Made by a program: the position numbers and the translations under genes. 28,342 nucleotides of DNA. It comes from Candidatus Saccharibacteria bacterium UBA6664 (GTDB lineage Bacteria; Patescibacteriota; Saccharimonadia; Saccharimonadales; Saccharimonadaceae). The notes under the pieces are model-generated. The model did not search any database. It saw only the letters and a list, made by a program, of their open reading frames with translations, and was not told the origin of the DNA. The stretch spans positions 154,988 through 183,329 of the forward strand of contig DKKO01000003.1 in NCBI GenBank assembly GCA_002455275.1, written 5' to 3'. Positions 6,503 through 15,800 of the stretch are shown here, in pieces; the stretch's first letter is position 1, and each line of letters opens with the position of its first letter.

Positions 6503-8500
6503 CTAAGAGACCCTAAAACCTTTGATAGAAGCTAAGGGAATTACATGGAGCTCCCCGTTCTCATCTTGAAGAGAAATCGATAGTTTAGACCCATTGCCAC
6601 TATATGCGACATCTATTATAGTTCCGGCATACAGTTTAATCTCTTTTTCGGACTGCGCGACGCTGAAATCAGACTCCGATTGAGCAAATATAAGTCGTAG
6701 GGCGTAAAGCAATCTGTCTTTTACCTTATCGTTTTCAGAAGTTTCAATGTATTTTGCAATACCATAAAGCCTGAGCATGGCATCGGTTGGTAAAGTCTCA
6801 GTCCCTTCGGCATCTATCAGCGCATCATATACGATTCTTACGTCCTTAATTATGGTTCCACCCTCTGCGTCGATGCCTAAAGCATCTATTTGACCTAGAA
6901 TTTCTTTCGTTCGGGCCAAAAGTCTAACGGAAATTTCTGATGTACCGTCGAGCGGTATGGTAACTAATTCTTTCACGATTATATCGAGGTCGGGTACTGC
7001 TGTCTCTGCATCGGGACGCACAACTGTCATTTCCGACACACCTCTGATGAAGAACGCAGCTGCATACGTGTCAGGATCTTCGGTTAGTTTTACGGGGCGT
7101 ACGAAAATATCGCCAAACATGACTGTCGTAGACTCATACTGCCCTAGAGGTCTAGGGCCCTTATGGCGTGTAAACTGCAGATTGTTCTCCAGAAAGGTAC
7201 CCTGGAGTTCAACTTCTGAAGGAAGAGTTACTAGCGAACCGGAGGCATCAATCGGACGGCTTATTGCATCGGTTTGAACGAGTCTTTCCATCATTTGATT
7301 TGCTATCTGGATACCCTGCTCAAATGCTTCTTCGGCAGATTCGTATTTCGCGAACTTCGCATGATTTACGGCCATTGCATATACCTCGCTTAGACCATCT
7401 TGAGCGAGGGTTAAGGTATCTAGCAATCTTTGAGCGGACCCTTCTGGTACTTCCACGGGTGCAAGCACGGCTTCACCGTTGCCTAAGTCATCGAAGTCTC
7501 CGCTAGTATCTTGAGGCATCCCTTTTACAGCCCTGTCTAATACCGATATTTCAGGTGTAGTCGCGTACATACGATGAATCGTTTCAAGCGGGATATAACC
7601 GATACGGGCTGTCCCGCCTGACGCCTCTGGAAAACCAACTACGACACCAGCTCGGTTCTGGCTAATATCAAGGTCGGGCGTCACGACAACTTCCGTTGAG
7701 CCCTCCGAGAAATCAACCTTAACCCACGAGGCATCATCATCTTGCAACTCAAAGATTGCTCCGGGAACAAATTCAACAACAACAGGCAACTCTTTACTAA
7801 ATTTTAATAACATAGAAACATAGCGAGACAAAAACCCACCAAGCTCATCCGACTCGGCTAACTCTTGTTGAATCTGCGTTACCATATTTTGTAGTCGTCG
7901 TATAGAAGCAGTGTAATCGTGTGGTTCTATGTCGATAATTTGATTAACTTCCTCGAATAAGTCAGGGTACTTTTCCTTGAACCACGCAGCTACCTGAGCA
8001 TCGGTAATTGTGTTATATTCTAGCGAGGCCAACCCATACCTCACGAATAAACACGGAAGTTCATCTCCCTCGAAGCCAAACCCATACACAAAATCGGCGT
8101 CTTGCGTGTCGTTTGCTTCTCGTGCCACATCGATAATTCCAAAAGATTGCAGCTCCACATCATCACAAACCCAATATTTTCCGTGCTCATCTTCTTCTGG
8201 GTCACCAAGTTCATCCTCAATATATTTTAGTATTAAAGGATTGTTGCTTTTTGGATACACTCTACCATTTACCAGTACTGTGTGCTCGTGAAATTCCCAT
8301 AGCTCGTTGAGCCGGTTGTAGATTGGCTCATAGTAAGGCGACATAATTCCGCCACTCTCATTTACCTCGCGCTGCACCTCTACACGATTCACTTCAAAAT
8401 CAACTACACCTTTGTCGATTTTTAGCTCAAACAATACACCCGAGCCATTAATAATCGCGTCAAAATCAAAATCTGGAGGTGTTGGGTCTCCCGTAGTCAT
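6503..8500 (-). CDS. 665-residue acidic soluble protein, function unknown
   Basis: No signal peptide or membrane segment is visible, and no family is recognised. The N-terminal third is acidic and aromatic-rich (SPYYEPIYNRLNELWEF, GKYWVCDDVELQSFG). A helical stretch around residues 200-245 follows, then beta-rich sections with many short charged strands. The last 50 residues (LYAGTIIDVAY, LHVIPLASIKGFRVS) look like a small beta-barrel. The ATG is six bases after a -10 hexamer, with no Shine-Dalgarno, suggesting a leaderless mRNA. It is one of several long native-composition genes here that resemble nothing I know, and is probably lineage-specific. It is divergent from the 7-TM gene at 8569. 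Confidence 0.7.
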   Translation of the reverse strand: MTTGDPTPPDFDFDAIINGSGVLFELKIDKGVVDFEVNRVEVQREVNESGGIMSPYYEPIYNRLNELWEFHEHTVLVNGRVYPKSNNPLILKYIEDELGDPEEDEHGKYWVCDDVELQSFGIIDVAREANDTQDADFVYGFGFEGDELPCLFVRYGLASLEYNTITDAQVAAWFKEKYPDLFEEVNQIIDIEPHDYTASIRRLQNMVTQIQQELAESDELGGFLSRYVSMLLKFSKELPVVVEFVPGAIFELQDDDASWVKVDFSEGSTEVVVTPDLDISQNRAGVVVGFPEASGGTARIGYIPLETIHRMYATTPEISVLDRAVKGMPQDTSGDFDDLGNGEAVLAPVEVPEGSAQRLLDTLTLAQDGLSEVYAMAVNHAKFAKYESAEEAFEQGIQIANQMMERLVQTDAISRPIDASGSLVTLPSEVELQGTFLENNLQFTRHKGPRPLGQYESTTVMFGDIFVRPVKLTEDPDTYAAAFFIRGVSEMTVVRPDAETAVPDLDIIVKELVTIPLDGTSEISVRLLARTKEILGQIDALGIDAEGGTIIKDVRIVYDALIDAEGTETLPTDAMLRLYGIAKYIETSENDKVKDRLLYALRLIFAQSESDFSVAQSEKEIKLYAGTIIDVAYSGNGSKLSISLQDENGELHVIPLASIKGFRVS

Positions 8501-8506
8501 GAAACC

Positions 8507-8558
8507 ATACTACGACGCGCTAACAGATATCACAAGCATAGCCGGAATATGCTATACT
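8507..8558. promoter_or_regulatory. Divergent, interleaved promoters for the 665-residue and 7-TM genes
   Basis: Minus strand: TTGTGA (8530-8535), 17 bases, TAGTAT (8507-8512), 6 bases before the ATG at 8500. Plus strand: extended -10 TGC-TATACT (8550-8558), 10 bases before the ATG at 8569, with no good -35. Only 68 bases separate the two start codons. Confidence 0.55.
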
Positions 8559-8568
8559 CGGGCTTAAT

Positions 8569-9297
8569 ATGAGTAAAAAATCTCTTACTCTCTACTGCTT
8601 CTCGCCGCCTGTTATGTTGGCAACTTTTGCTATCGAAATAATGTTTGCTGTATATATACTGTACCGATACAAGCTCACAAAAATGGCTCAAATCATGGTT
8701 ACCATACTTATATGTTTGGCGACGTTCCAAGGTGCCGAATTTGTATTGTGTGGCGCGCTCGGGCTCTCTGGAATAGATTGGGCGCGCGTAGGCTACGGTG
8801 CGATTACCCTATTACCTCCGCTAGGCCTACATCTTGCGTATGAAATAGCTGGTAAGAAAAATGATTTCATCCTAAAAGCAGCCTATGGTTCCGCCATGGC
8901 ATTCCTGGCCTACTACACCTTTTCTAGCTTCGCTATGTCAAATACCGTTTGCTATGCCAACTACGTTATCTTCGATACAGATAGTCTAGGTGCAAAGCTG
9001 TACGGTATTTATTACTATGGCTGGTTATTAACGGGTATATATTTTGCTCACAAGTGGGCTTCTGGCATGAAAAAACAGCGCAAAACAGCGCTGTATGCGC
9101 TCATTGCTGGCTACGTGTCGTTTATGCTGCCTACAGCTCTCGTGAATATCATGGATGCTTCTACCGTGGCCGCTATCCCCTCTATTATGTGTGGGTTTGC
9201 AGTAATATTAGCTATCGTACTGGTAGGGAAAGTAGCTCCTGAAGTGTTGATAGATAAAGCAGATACTCACTCGTTCAAGCTCAAGTTTCCGTTCTAG
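8569..9297 (+). CDS. Seven-helix membrane protein, function unknown
   Basis: A 242-residue protein with about seven hydrophobic segments: roughly residues 15-32, 40-62, 72-90, 100-120, 140-160, 172-190 and 197-216. A short soluble tail (VLIDKADTHSFKLKFPF) follows. The arrangement resembles the N-terminal 7-TM sensory regions found on some histidine kinases, but no signalling domain follows, so the role is unknown. Four cysteines lie in or near membrane segments. It is native in composition, has no Shine-Dalgarno and sits about 10 bases after an extended -10. It converges on the rpsL-rpsG operon. Confidence 0.7.
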   Translation: MSKKSLTLYCFSPPVMLATFAIEIMFAVYILYRYKLTKMAQIMVTILICLATFQGAEFVLCGALGLSGIDWARVGYGAITLLPPLGLHLAYEIAGKKNDFILKAAYGSAMAFLAYYTFSSFAMSNTVCYANYVIFDTDSLGAKLYGIYYYGWLLTGIYFAHKWASGMKKQRKTALYALIAGYVSFMLPTALVNIMDASTVAAIPSIMCGFAVILAIVLVGKVAPEVLIDKADTHSFKLKFPF

Positions 9298-9320
9298 GAG
9301 ACCAATTCTATGCTGGATTT

Positions 9321-9674
9321 TCAATTCGTAGAACTGTCCCTTAAGGTGTTTGGGAAGCGTTTCTGTTCTTGTTTAGATAGTTTATTTAAAGCAAACACCG
9401 CAAGATTTTCTTCACCGGGTCTTTTGCCTTCAATAGCGTCGCGAACATGCTCTAGAAACCCTGCCCTCAAAGACTGCATTGGACGCGTTACAATACCCGC
9501 AACAGCCGCGCCAAGAATTGAATAGCCAATCGTAGTAGCCTCGTCAATTCCAGTAATTTCCTCATTTCGTAGGCGCCATCTGTCGATTTCAGCGGCTTTT
9601 GTTCTTTCGACGCCTTTTAGATAGCGATAAGAAACGCCCACCACTTTACGTTGTGATGGGCGATCTTTGAGCAT
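9321..9674 (-). CDS. Third gene of the rpsL-rpsG operon, 117 residues, function unknown
   Basis: The start at 9674 (MLKDRPSQRKVV) is chosen because AAGAGGA lies just upstream, inside the end of rpsG; a longer in-frame start at 9761 would overlap rpsG heavily. The protein is basic at its N terminus (SQRKVVGVSYRYLKGVERTK). It has a weakly hydrophobic middle (TTIGYSILGAAVAGIVT) and a helical charged C terminus (LSKQEQKRFPN). No family is recognised. Placement directly after rpsG suggests co-expression with the small ribosomal subunit, but a ribosomal role is only a guess. Confidence 0.65.
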   Translation of the reverse strand: MLKDRPSQRKVVGVSYRYLKGVERTKAAEIDRWRLRNEEITGIDEATTIGYSILGAAVAGIVTRPMQSLRAGFLEHVRDAIEGKRPGEENLAVFALNKLSKQEQKRFPNTLRDSSTN

Positions 9675-9681
9675 AGTCCTC

Positions 9682-10161
9682 TTAGCCTCGTGCGAAGTGA
9701 GCGAAGGCGCGGTTGGCCTCTGCCATCTTGTGAGTGTCTTCCTTCTTCTTGAAGGCTGCACCAGCTTCGTTGTAGGCGTCTACGATCTCAGCAGCCAGAC
9801 GCTGTTCGTATGGGATACCTTTGCGAGCACGTGCGCTTTGGACAAGCCATGAAAACGCGTAGTGTTGCTGACGGTGACCAGCTACTGGGAACGGAATCTG
9901 GTAGTTGGCACCGCCAACACGGCGGCTTTTTACTTCAAAGTTTGGTGACACGTTCTTTAGTGCTTTTTCAAACACTTCAAGTGGGTCTTCAGAATTCAAC
10001 TTTTTCGCCGCACCTTCAAGTGCTGCGTACACCGCACGTTCGGCGACAAGTTTTTTGCCATCGAGCATGCTTTTGTTAATAAGGCGCTGCACAAGCACGC
10101 TTTGGTACTTGCGGTCTGGTTTTAGCTCGCGCTGAAGCTTTTTGGTAACTTTACGAGGCAT
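9682..10161 (-). CDS. rpsG: 30S ribosomal protein S7
   Basis: A 159-residue primary 16S rRNA-binding protein that nucleates assembly of the 30S head. Typical S7 features are present: the basic MPRKVTKK start, LVQRLINKSMLDGKK, the VGGANYQIPFPV hairpin and WLVQSARARKG. Its ATG overlaps the rpsL stop by one base (TAATG), so the two are coupled. In many bacteria S7 represses its own operon; here the leader upstream of rpsL is structured, but no S7-site match can be claimed. Confidence 0.97.
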   Translation of the reverse strand: MPRKVTKKLQRELKPDRKYQSVLVQRLINKSMLDGKKLVAERAVYAALEGAAKKLNSEDPLEVFEKALKNVSPNFEVKSRRVGGANYQIPFPVAGHRQQHYAFSWLVQSARARKGIPYEQRLAAEIVDAYNEAGAAFKKKEDTHKMAEANRAFAHFARG

Positions 10162-10574
10162 TACTTAGTATCCTTCTTGCTGCCGTACTTACTACGACCA
10201 CGTTTGCGTCCATTTACACCTTGAAGGTCGAGTGCACCACGAACAATGTGGTAGCGAACACCTGGTAGGTCTGGTACACGACCACCACGAACAAGCACAA
10301 CGGCGTGCTCTTGTAGGTTGTGACCTTCACCACCGATATATGCCCACACTTCTTGCTTGTTAGTAAGGCGCACACGAGCAACCTTACGAAGCGCAGAGTT
10401 AGGCTTTTTAGGTGTTTTAGTGGTTACTTTAATACATACACCGCGCATCAATGGAGCGTTCTGCTCGTAGTAGCGGGTTTTTAGTGCATTGTGAATAGTT
10501 CCCAGCGCAGGAGACTTCGATTTCTTCGAAGCGGTCTTGCGTGGTTTACGCACCAATTGGTTGATAGTTGGCAT
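10161..10574 (-). CDS. rpsL: 30S ribosomal protein S12
   Basis: A 137-residue decoding-centre protein. It starts MPTINQLVRKPR, and TPKKPNSALRKVARVRLTN and GGRVPDLPGVRYHIVRG are plainly S12. In the second conserved loop the lysine of GGRVKDLPG (E. coli Lys87, a streptomycin-resistance site) is proline, while the neighbouring Asp that RimO modifies is kept. The Lys of the first loop (Lys42) is also kept. GGGAG lies 10 bases before the ATG. It is the first gene of the rpsL-rpsG-unknown operon, behind a 130-base structured leader. Confidence 0.97.
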   Translation of the reverse strand: MPTINQLVRKPRKTASKKSKSPALGTIHNALKTRYYEQNAPLMRGVCIKVTTKTPKKPNSALRKVARVRLTNKQEVWAYIGGEGHNLQEHAVVLVRGGRVPDLPGVRYHIVRGALDLQGVNGRKRGRSKYGSKKDTK

Positions 10575-10594
10575 TAAAATGCTTCTCCCATTAG

Positions 10595-10630
10595 TTATAT
10601 GGATTCGGTTTGCGGGTCACCGTTCAGCAT
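10595..10630 (-). CDS. Possible 11-residue leader peptide before rpsL
   Basis: ATG to TAA encodes MLNGDPQTESI, with AAAGAGG about 11 bases upstream. It lies between the leader hairpin and the rpsL Shine-Dalgarno. It is supported only by the start, stop and Shine-Dalgarno spacing and may be chance. Confidence 0.25.
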   Translation of the reverse strand: MLNGDPQTESI

Positions 10631-10646
10631 ACGGCACTCGCCTCTT

Positions 10647-10705
10647 TCTGGTTACTTTTGTAAAAGTGTACACGTTTTTACAAATTAACCAGAGGAAACT
10701 CTGGT
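10647..10705 (-). promoter_or_regulatory. Structured leader of the rpsL operon with two alternative hairpins
   Basis: A nested inverted repeat pairs TCTGGTTA (10647-10654) with TAACCAGA (10686-10693) and TTTGTAAAA (10657-10665) with TTTTACAAA (10676-10684), around a 10-base loop containing the palindrome GTGTACAC. The outer arm at 10686-10693 is also part of a second hairpin (ACCAGAG 10688-10694 with CTCTGGT 10699-10705), so the two folds exclude each other. The predicted start site near 10702 falls within the second hairpin. That hairpin could therefore act as a DNA operator instead. Confidence 0.6.
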
Positions 10706-10708
10706 GGT

Positions 10709-10737
10709 ATTATAGCAATTTGGAATGTTTTTGTCTA
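10709..10737 (-). promoter_or_regulatory. Promoter of the rpsL-rpsG operon
   Basis: TAGACA (10732-10737), 17 bases, TATAAT (10709-10714), preceded by TGC to give an extended -10. This is the strongest native promoter in the window. Confidence 0.8.
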
Positions 10738-10741
10738 GCAG

Positions 10742-12343
10742 CTAAAGAGATGTACCCCTAGCACTTGATTTTTCGATTTCAGTTTTGTGTTTAGGTGGCA
10801 ATACTTGGATTATACGCTCATCGCCTCTACATTTTTGCCCAAAATATATACGTGTCCGACTTGCTGTGTCGCCGGCGGATACTTTCCCTGTAAACGGTGC
10901 ATTTCCTGCTAAGCGATACATCGGCAGTATCGTGTTATCGTCAATTCTTAAAGGATTAAGATTTAACATACGCTTTATCGCATGCTCTTGTGAGTAGTTT
11001 GTTCGAAAGATAGCCATTAATGCACTGCGCAAAAACTCCTCCAGTCGCTTGTCGTGGCTATGTTTTGCAATATAGTCACGGAAACCTTTTGAAGCAATAA
11101 CTTTATCAACCACAGCTACGTCAGCACCTTCTTCTCGAAAATCAAGGATTAACGGCTCTTCCAGGCCGCTTACATAGATGCGTCCTTGGCTGACAACCTG
11201 TACATCATACTTATCAATCGTAATCGCCGGAGCGTCTGCCGTAGCTTGATTGGTGGGAGAGCCCGGTCGACGTGAACGTTTCGATGATTGACCTTGAGTA
11301 GCCCTACCTCGATACAAGCTCATTTTTTTCGTAGGGTTAAACCAGCCGGGTACTAGTGGAACTGAAAGTGCCTCAAGCACACGCCTATCCTGATCTCGTC
11401 GCTGCGCAAACTTTTTTGCCATGTCGCTATTCACAGCGCTCAACTTTGATGGGTCTATGCGTTCGAGTAGCTTTTCGCACAGTCCATATTGGTTTTGCGG
11501 ACATACAATACCTGCCGCTGCCTGTGCTACCACAGCAGCTTCAGTGAGCGACCGTACTGCATCCGGCGAGTGGCTGTTTCGATTGACGTAATCTAAAAGT
11601 GTATTTGTTCCTTGTTCGCCGCCATCCTGCGCGAAGAAACGTAAAAGCAGGCTTTTCGGACCTCTCGCGATGTCATAAGCAGCAATAAGCTGTAAGTCTT
11701 CTGGGATTGTGCGTATATTGTCGGGGTTGAACATCCGTTTCACTGTTTCGGGTTCTTCATCAATAAGTTCAGCGAGTATTAGACGCGCTCCTTGCTCGTA
11801 AACAAATACGCCAGCAAATTGTTCCATTGCATCTACTTTAATCACATGCTCGCCTATTCGTAAGTCGACATCCTGGTTCCAAGTGTTAACTAATTCACTG
11901 TCTGAGAGGTCTATACCGCCTACCGTATGAAGGAGCTCACCGATTTTGTCGCCAAAATGCTCTCTTTGCTGCCTAGTGCCAGAGAAAGCGATGTCATCTG
12001 GTTCCATGCCATCAAGCACCGGGTCGTCTTCAATTAACTCATTAACTTCATCTAAAGCAGCATTGCGAAGTGGTACGAGAGCATTTCTATAGGCACGAGA
12101 GCACTGCTGCGCATTTACATTAATGTACGGATAATTGTTTCGAACGGTATTGAAGGCGCGCGACTCTCCGATGGTGATAGCTCTTTTTGCAGATGTCAGC
12201 ACCGCTTGCCAATATACTGCGAAATTGCCAAGGTGCTCAAAGAGCTCGCTTGGTTCATCATCCTCATCAAATACTACCTCTCTTTTGTGAGAAATACAGT
12301 AATCTGGTCGACATACATCGACAACTGGAGCTAGCTCAGTCAT
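10742..12343 (-). CDS. 533-residue soluble protein, function unknown
   Basis: The start is set at the ATG (MTELAPVVDV) seven bases after an extended -10; nine more in-frame codons upstream would overlap that hexamer. There is no Shine-Dalgarno. No family is recognised. The N terminus has closely spaced cysteines (VCRPDYC) and a helical first half. A basic Ser/Arg/Pro/Thr-rich linker lies near residues 350-370 (SKRSRRPGSPTNQATADAP). A C-terminal domain of about 150 residues follows, beginning ITIDKYDVQVVSQGRIYVSG and ending in a basic tail. The two-domain layout with a disordered linker suggests a cytosolic adaptor or nucleic-acid-associated protein, but nothing specific can be claimed. Confidence 0.7.
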   Translation of the reverse strand: MTELAPVVDVCRPDYCISHKREVVFDEDDEPSELFEHLGNFAVYWQAVLTSAKRAITIGESRAFNTVRNNYPYINVNAQQCSRAYRNALVPLRNAALDEVNELIEDDPVLDGMEPDDIAFSGTRQQREHFGDKIGELLHTVGGIDLSDSELVNTWNQDVDLRIGEHVIKVDAMEQFAGVFVYEQGARLILAELIDEEPETVKRMFNPDNIRTIPEDLQLIAAYDIARGPKSLLLRFFAQDGGEQGTNTLLDYVNRNSHSPDAVRSLTEAAVVAQAAAGIVCPQNQYGLCEKLLERIDPSKLSAVNSDMAKKFAQRRDQDRRVLEALSVPLVPGWFNPTKKMSLYRGRATQGQSSKRSRRPGSPTNQATADAPAITIDKYDVQVVSQGRIYVSGLEEPLILDFREEGADVAVVDKVIASKGFRDYIAKHSHDKRLEEFLRSALMAIFRTNYSQEHAIKRMLNLNPLRIDDNTILPMYRLAGNAPFTGKVSAGDTASRTRIYFGQKCRGDERIIQVLPPKHKTEIEKSSARGTSL

Positions 12344-12350
12344 TTGTTGT

Positions 12351-12359
12351 AGTATACCA
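12351..12359 (-). promoter_or_regulatory. Extended -10 of the 533-residue gene
   Basis: TGG-TATACT, seven bases before the ATG at 12343. No convincing -35 is visible. Confidence 0.5.
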
Positions 12360-12409
12360 ATCTGCCACACTACGCCAAAGCATAACGATAATTCGGCTGG
12401 TATAGTGCT

Positions 12410-12721
12410 CTAACTATCTTCGCCAATAATGAACTTCAGGCCTTGATATCGCTGTGCTTGCTCTTCAGTGAGCTCAGGAGCACCTGTTCGCGCGAAGTAA
12501 GCCAAAACCTTACGATAAAACTCGAGCTTTGCTTCGCTATCTACAATGTAGTCAGTGAAGTTTTCTGTGGCTTCTTCACCTTCAACTTGAAAAACATCGA
12601 CTACCCCATCGTCGTCCATAACATTTGCAATGCCTATCATAATTCGCTTGTCAGGAATATCAGCAATGGCTACGCCTTTGATGTAATAAAGCCATTCCGA
12701 GATTGGGTCATATTTTTCCAT
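12410..12721 (-). CDS. 103-residue protein, function unknown
   Basis: A small acidic cytosolic protein without membrane segments. The first half looks beta-rich (WLYYIKGVAIADIPDKRIMIG, then VVDVFQVEG). The second half is helical (SEAKLEFYRKVLAYFAR, LTEEQAQRYQGLKF). No family is recognised. The ATG lies eight bases after TGC-TATAAT with no Shine-Dalgarno. It sits downstream of the rpoC terminator and is transcribed on its own or together with the 533-residue gene, which has a separate -10. Confidence 0.65.
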   Translation of the reverse strand: MEKYDPISEWLYYIKGVAIADIPDKRIMIGIANVMDDDGVVDVFQVEGEEATENFTDYIVDSEAKLEFYRKVLAYFARTGAPELTEEQAQRYQGLKFIIGEDS

Positions 12722-12729
12722 ATCTTTCT

Positions 12730-12758
12730 ATTATAGCATAAATATAAGTAATATTCAA
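12730..12758 (-). promoter_or_regulatory. Promoter of the 103-residue gene
   Basis: TTGAAT (12753-12758), 17 bases, TATAAT (12730-12735), preceded by TGC. It lies eight bases from the start codon. Confidence 0.7.
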
Positions 12759-12778
12759 GTTGGCACTACCCTGCTAAT

Positions 12779-12808
12779 AAATACTAGCCCCTTTCGAGGC
12801 TAGTATTT
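12779..12808 (-). terminator. Intrinsic terminator of rpoBC
   Basis: A perfect 11-bp stem (AAATACTAGCC with GGCTAGTATTT) with an 8-base loop, about 20 bases after the rpoC stop. The arm ends in TATTTATTAG, a weak T tract. Confidence 0.75.
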
Positions 12809-12827
12809 ACCACTTGAGAACGTAAGA

Positions 12828-15800
12828 CTATACGGCTTCGTATAAGTCTACGTCATCAGCGATGCCATCAGCGAGATCTGTGTTTAGATCTGCCTCAGGT
12901 ATCACACCAGTTCCTACAGGAATCTTGCGGCCAATGATAACGTTCTCTTTTAGACCATGCAATCGGTCAGCGCGACCACTCGTTGCTGCATTGATAAGCA
13001 CACGGGTAGTGTCTTGGAATGACGCGGCTGATAGCCAGCTATCGCTCCAGATAGACACCTTGGTGATACCAAGAAGCAATTGGGTGTACTGTGCAAGCTC
13101 TTTACCCTCTTCGGCCAAGGTGCGGTTGGCTTCAACCACTGCAGCCTTTGACACGATATCGCCAGTTACAAACGTAGAGTCGCCTGGGTCTTCAACCTGA
13201 ACACGGCTAAACATTTGACGCACGATAATCTCGAGGTGCTTGTCGGCTACGTCCTGACCTTGGCCAGCGTAGATTCGAAGTACTTCATTGATGATGTAGC
13301 GCTGAGTTGCCTCAGTACCCTTGAAGCGCATAAGGTCGTGCAAGTTGAGAGAACCAAAGGTGAGACGGTCACCAGCTTCAACCTTATCACCAGCCTTAAC
13401 GACTAGCTGAGCACTGCCAGGGATTTCATAACGAACTGGAGCACCTGCGTTGGCAGCAAGTACAACAGCTGTTTTGGTTACTTCTACGACACCGTCGAAT
13501 GGTGCAACCATTGGCTTAGCTTCGTCATCAGCACTTGCTAGTACGTCGCCCGCTTTTACGCTGCTGCCGGCTTTCACCATAACAGTGCGACCTTCGAGTG
13601 CCAGTTTCTCAACATGGCCATCTTCAGGAGTCACTTGAACAATGTACTTGTTGCCGTCTTCCCAAACATCTACCACGCCAGTTACTTCTGAAATGTGTGC
13701 CTGCCCCTTTGGTGAACGAGCCTCGAAGAGCTCTTCAACACGAGGGAGACCCTGGGTGATGTCGCCACCTGCCACACCAGATGCGTGGAAGGTTCGAAGT
13801 GTCAACTGTGTACCAGGCTCACCCACAGACTGAGCAGCAATCACACCAACCGGTTGGTTGGCTGCAACCAGGCTACCGGTTGCCATGTCGATACCATAGC
13901 TTTTCTGTGGAATACCTTGCAGATTCTTTGTAGAGAGAATACTCTGAATCTTCACTTCAGTAATAGACTCGTCGTTTTCGATTGAATCCGCAACTTCGCG
14001 AGTAATCAATTGATCTTTAGCAATGTGACCCTTTATTTCCTGTGCAGTGTAGCGGCCATATAGACGATTTGCAAATGCAATCATTGTTTGGTCTGATTCA
14101 CTGCGGTAGATGGTGAAGCCATCGTCATCGTGTGCCTCATCGCCAACTGTAAAGACATCTTGAGACACATCCACCAAACGGCGGGTAAGATATCCAGAGT
14201 CAGCGGTCTTTAGAGCGGTGTCGATAAGACCCTTACGGGCACCCCGGGTTGCCACGAAGGCTTCAAGGCTTGAAAGACCATCCTTAAACGAACTTCGAAT
14301 CGGCAGCTCAATTTCGCGGTTGGTCGCATCCACCTGAATACCAATCATGGCACTCGCAAGCTTCACGTTCGAAATGTCACCACGGGCACCTGAGTTCACC
14401 ATCACAGAGATACTGGTGTCCATGTTGGCAAGCTGTTCTTGCAAGAAGTTTGACACTTGGTCGTCGATGCCACGCCATGTACCTACGGTAAGGCTGTAGC
14501 GCTCGTTGTCGGTAATCAAACCTTGGTCGTACTGTTCTGAAATCAATGCAGTCTTTTTGTCACCTTCTGATACGAACTTACCGATTTCATCGAAGGTAAT
14601 GTAGTCATCCTTACCAGTTGATACAGCGGCGACGGTAGCGAAGCGGAAGGCTAGACCCTTCATTCGGTCGGCGGTTCGAGCAGTTTCTTCTGCGCCGTAG
14701 CGATCGAAGATCCGAGCCAATACTTTCTTTAGCTGCTTCTTTGTTTGCACATTGTTGTCGTATGGGAAATCTTTTGGCAAGATTTCATTGAAGAATACGC
14801 GACCGAGTGTTGTTTCACGAATTTCACCCTTCGTATGTATTCGGATTGGGCTTTGCAGTTGCAAGTGGCCGCCGTCGTACGCCATTTCGGCTTCAAACAC
14901 ACTACTGTAAGCTTTGGTTTCTTTCGTTTGTGCAGTCGGTTTCACATACGTGAGGTAGTAGTTTCCAAGCACCACGTCCTGTCCAATATTAAGCACTGGA
15001 GAACCATCAGCTGGCTTTAGCAAGTTGTTGGTTGCGCTCATCAAATCGCGTGCTTCAGCTTGCGCTTCATCTGATAGTGGCAAGTGAACAGCCATCTGGT
15101 CACCGTCGTAGTCGGCGTTGAAACCGTTTGCTACAAGTGGGTGAAGCTGAATTGCCTTACCTTCAACGAGCTTCGGCATAAAGGCCTGAATACTGAGGCG
15201 GTGAAGACTCGGTGCACGGTTTAGAAGTACGTACTTGCCTTCAATAACTGCATCGAGTGCGTCCCATACTAGTGCGTCACCAGCTTCGATAAGTCGAGTT
15301 GCTGAGCGGATGTTGTGGGCGTGCTCGCCGCGGATAAGCCAACTAATAACAAATGGTTTGAAGAGTTCAAGCGCCATTTGCTTTGGCAGACCACACTGGT
15401 TGATCTTTAGCTTTGGACCCACGACAATTACTGAACGACCTGAGTAGTCAACACGCTTACCAAGCAAGTTTTGACGGAAACGTCCTTGCTTACCCTTTAG
15501 CATATCTGAAATAGACTTCAGACGACGTCGGCCACCGGTTGCGTTAACTGCGCGGCCACCACGGGCGGCTGAGTTATCTACCAATGCGTCGACAGCTTCT
15601 TGAAGCATGCGCATTTCGTTGCGGCGAATCACTTCAGGTGCGTTTAGCTCAACCAGCTTCTTTAGACGGTTGTTTCGGTTGATCACGCGACGGTAAAGGT
15701 CATTTAGGTCAGATGTCGCGAACCGACCACCAGTTAGTTGCACCATTGGGCGAAGATCTGGAGGAATCACTGGTAGAACAGTAAGTGTAAGGCTGCTTGG

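Noticed and set aside
9310..9525. A 71-codon plus-strand frame after the 7-TM gene
   Set aside because: Antisense to the operon's third gene, with shadow-like composition and no Shine-Dalgarno.
9675..9761. N-terminal extension of the third rpsL-operon gene
   Set aside because: It would overlap the rpsG coding end by about 80 bases, and a good Shine-Dalgarno precedes the internal ATG.
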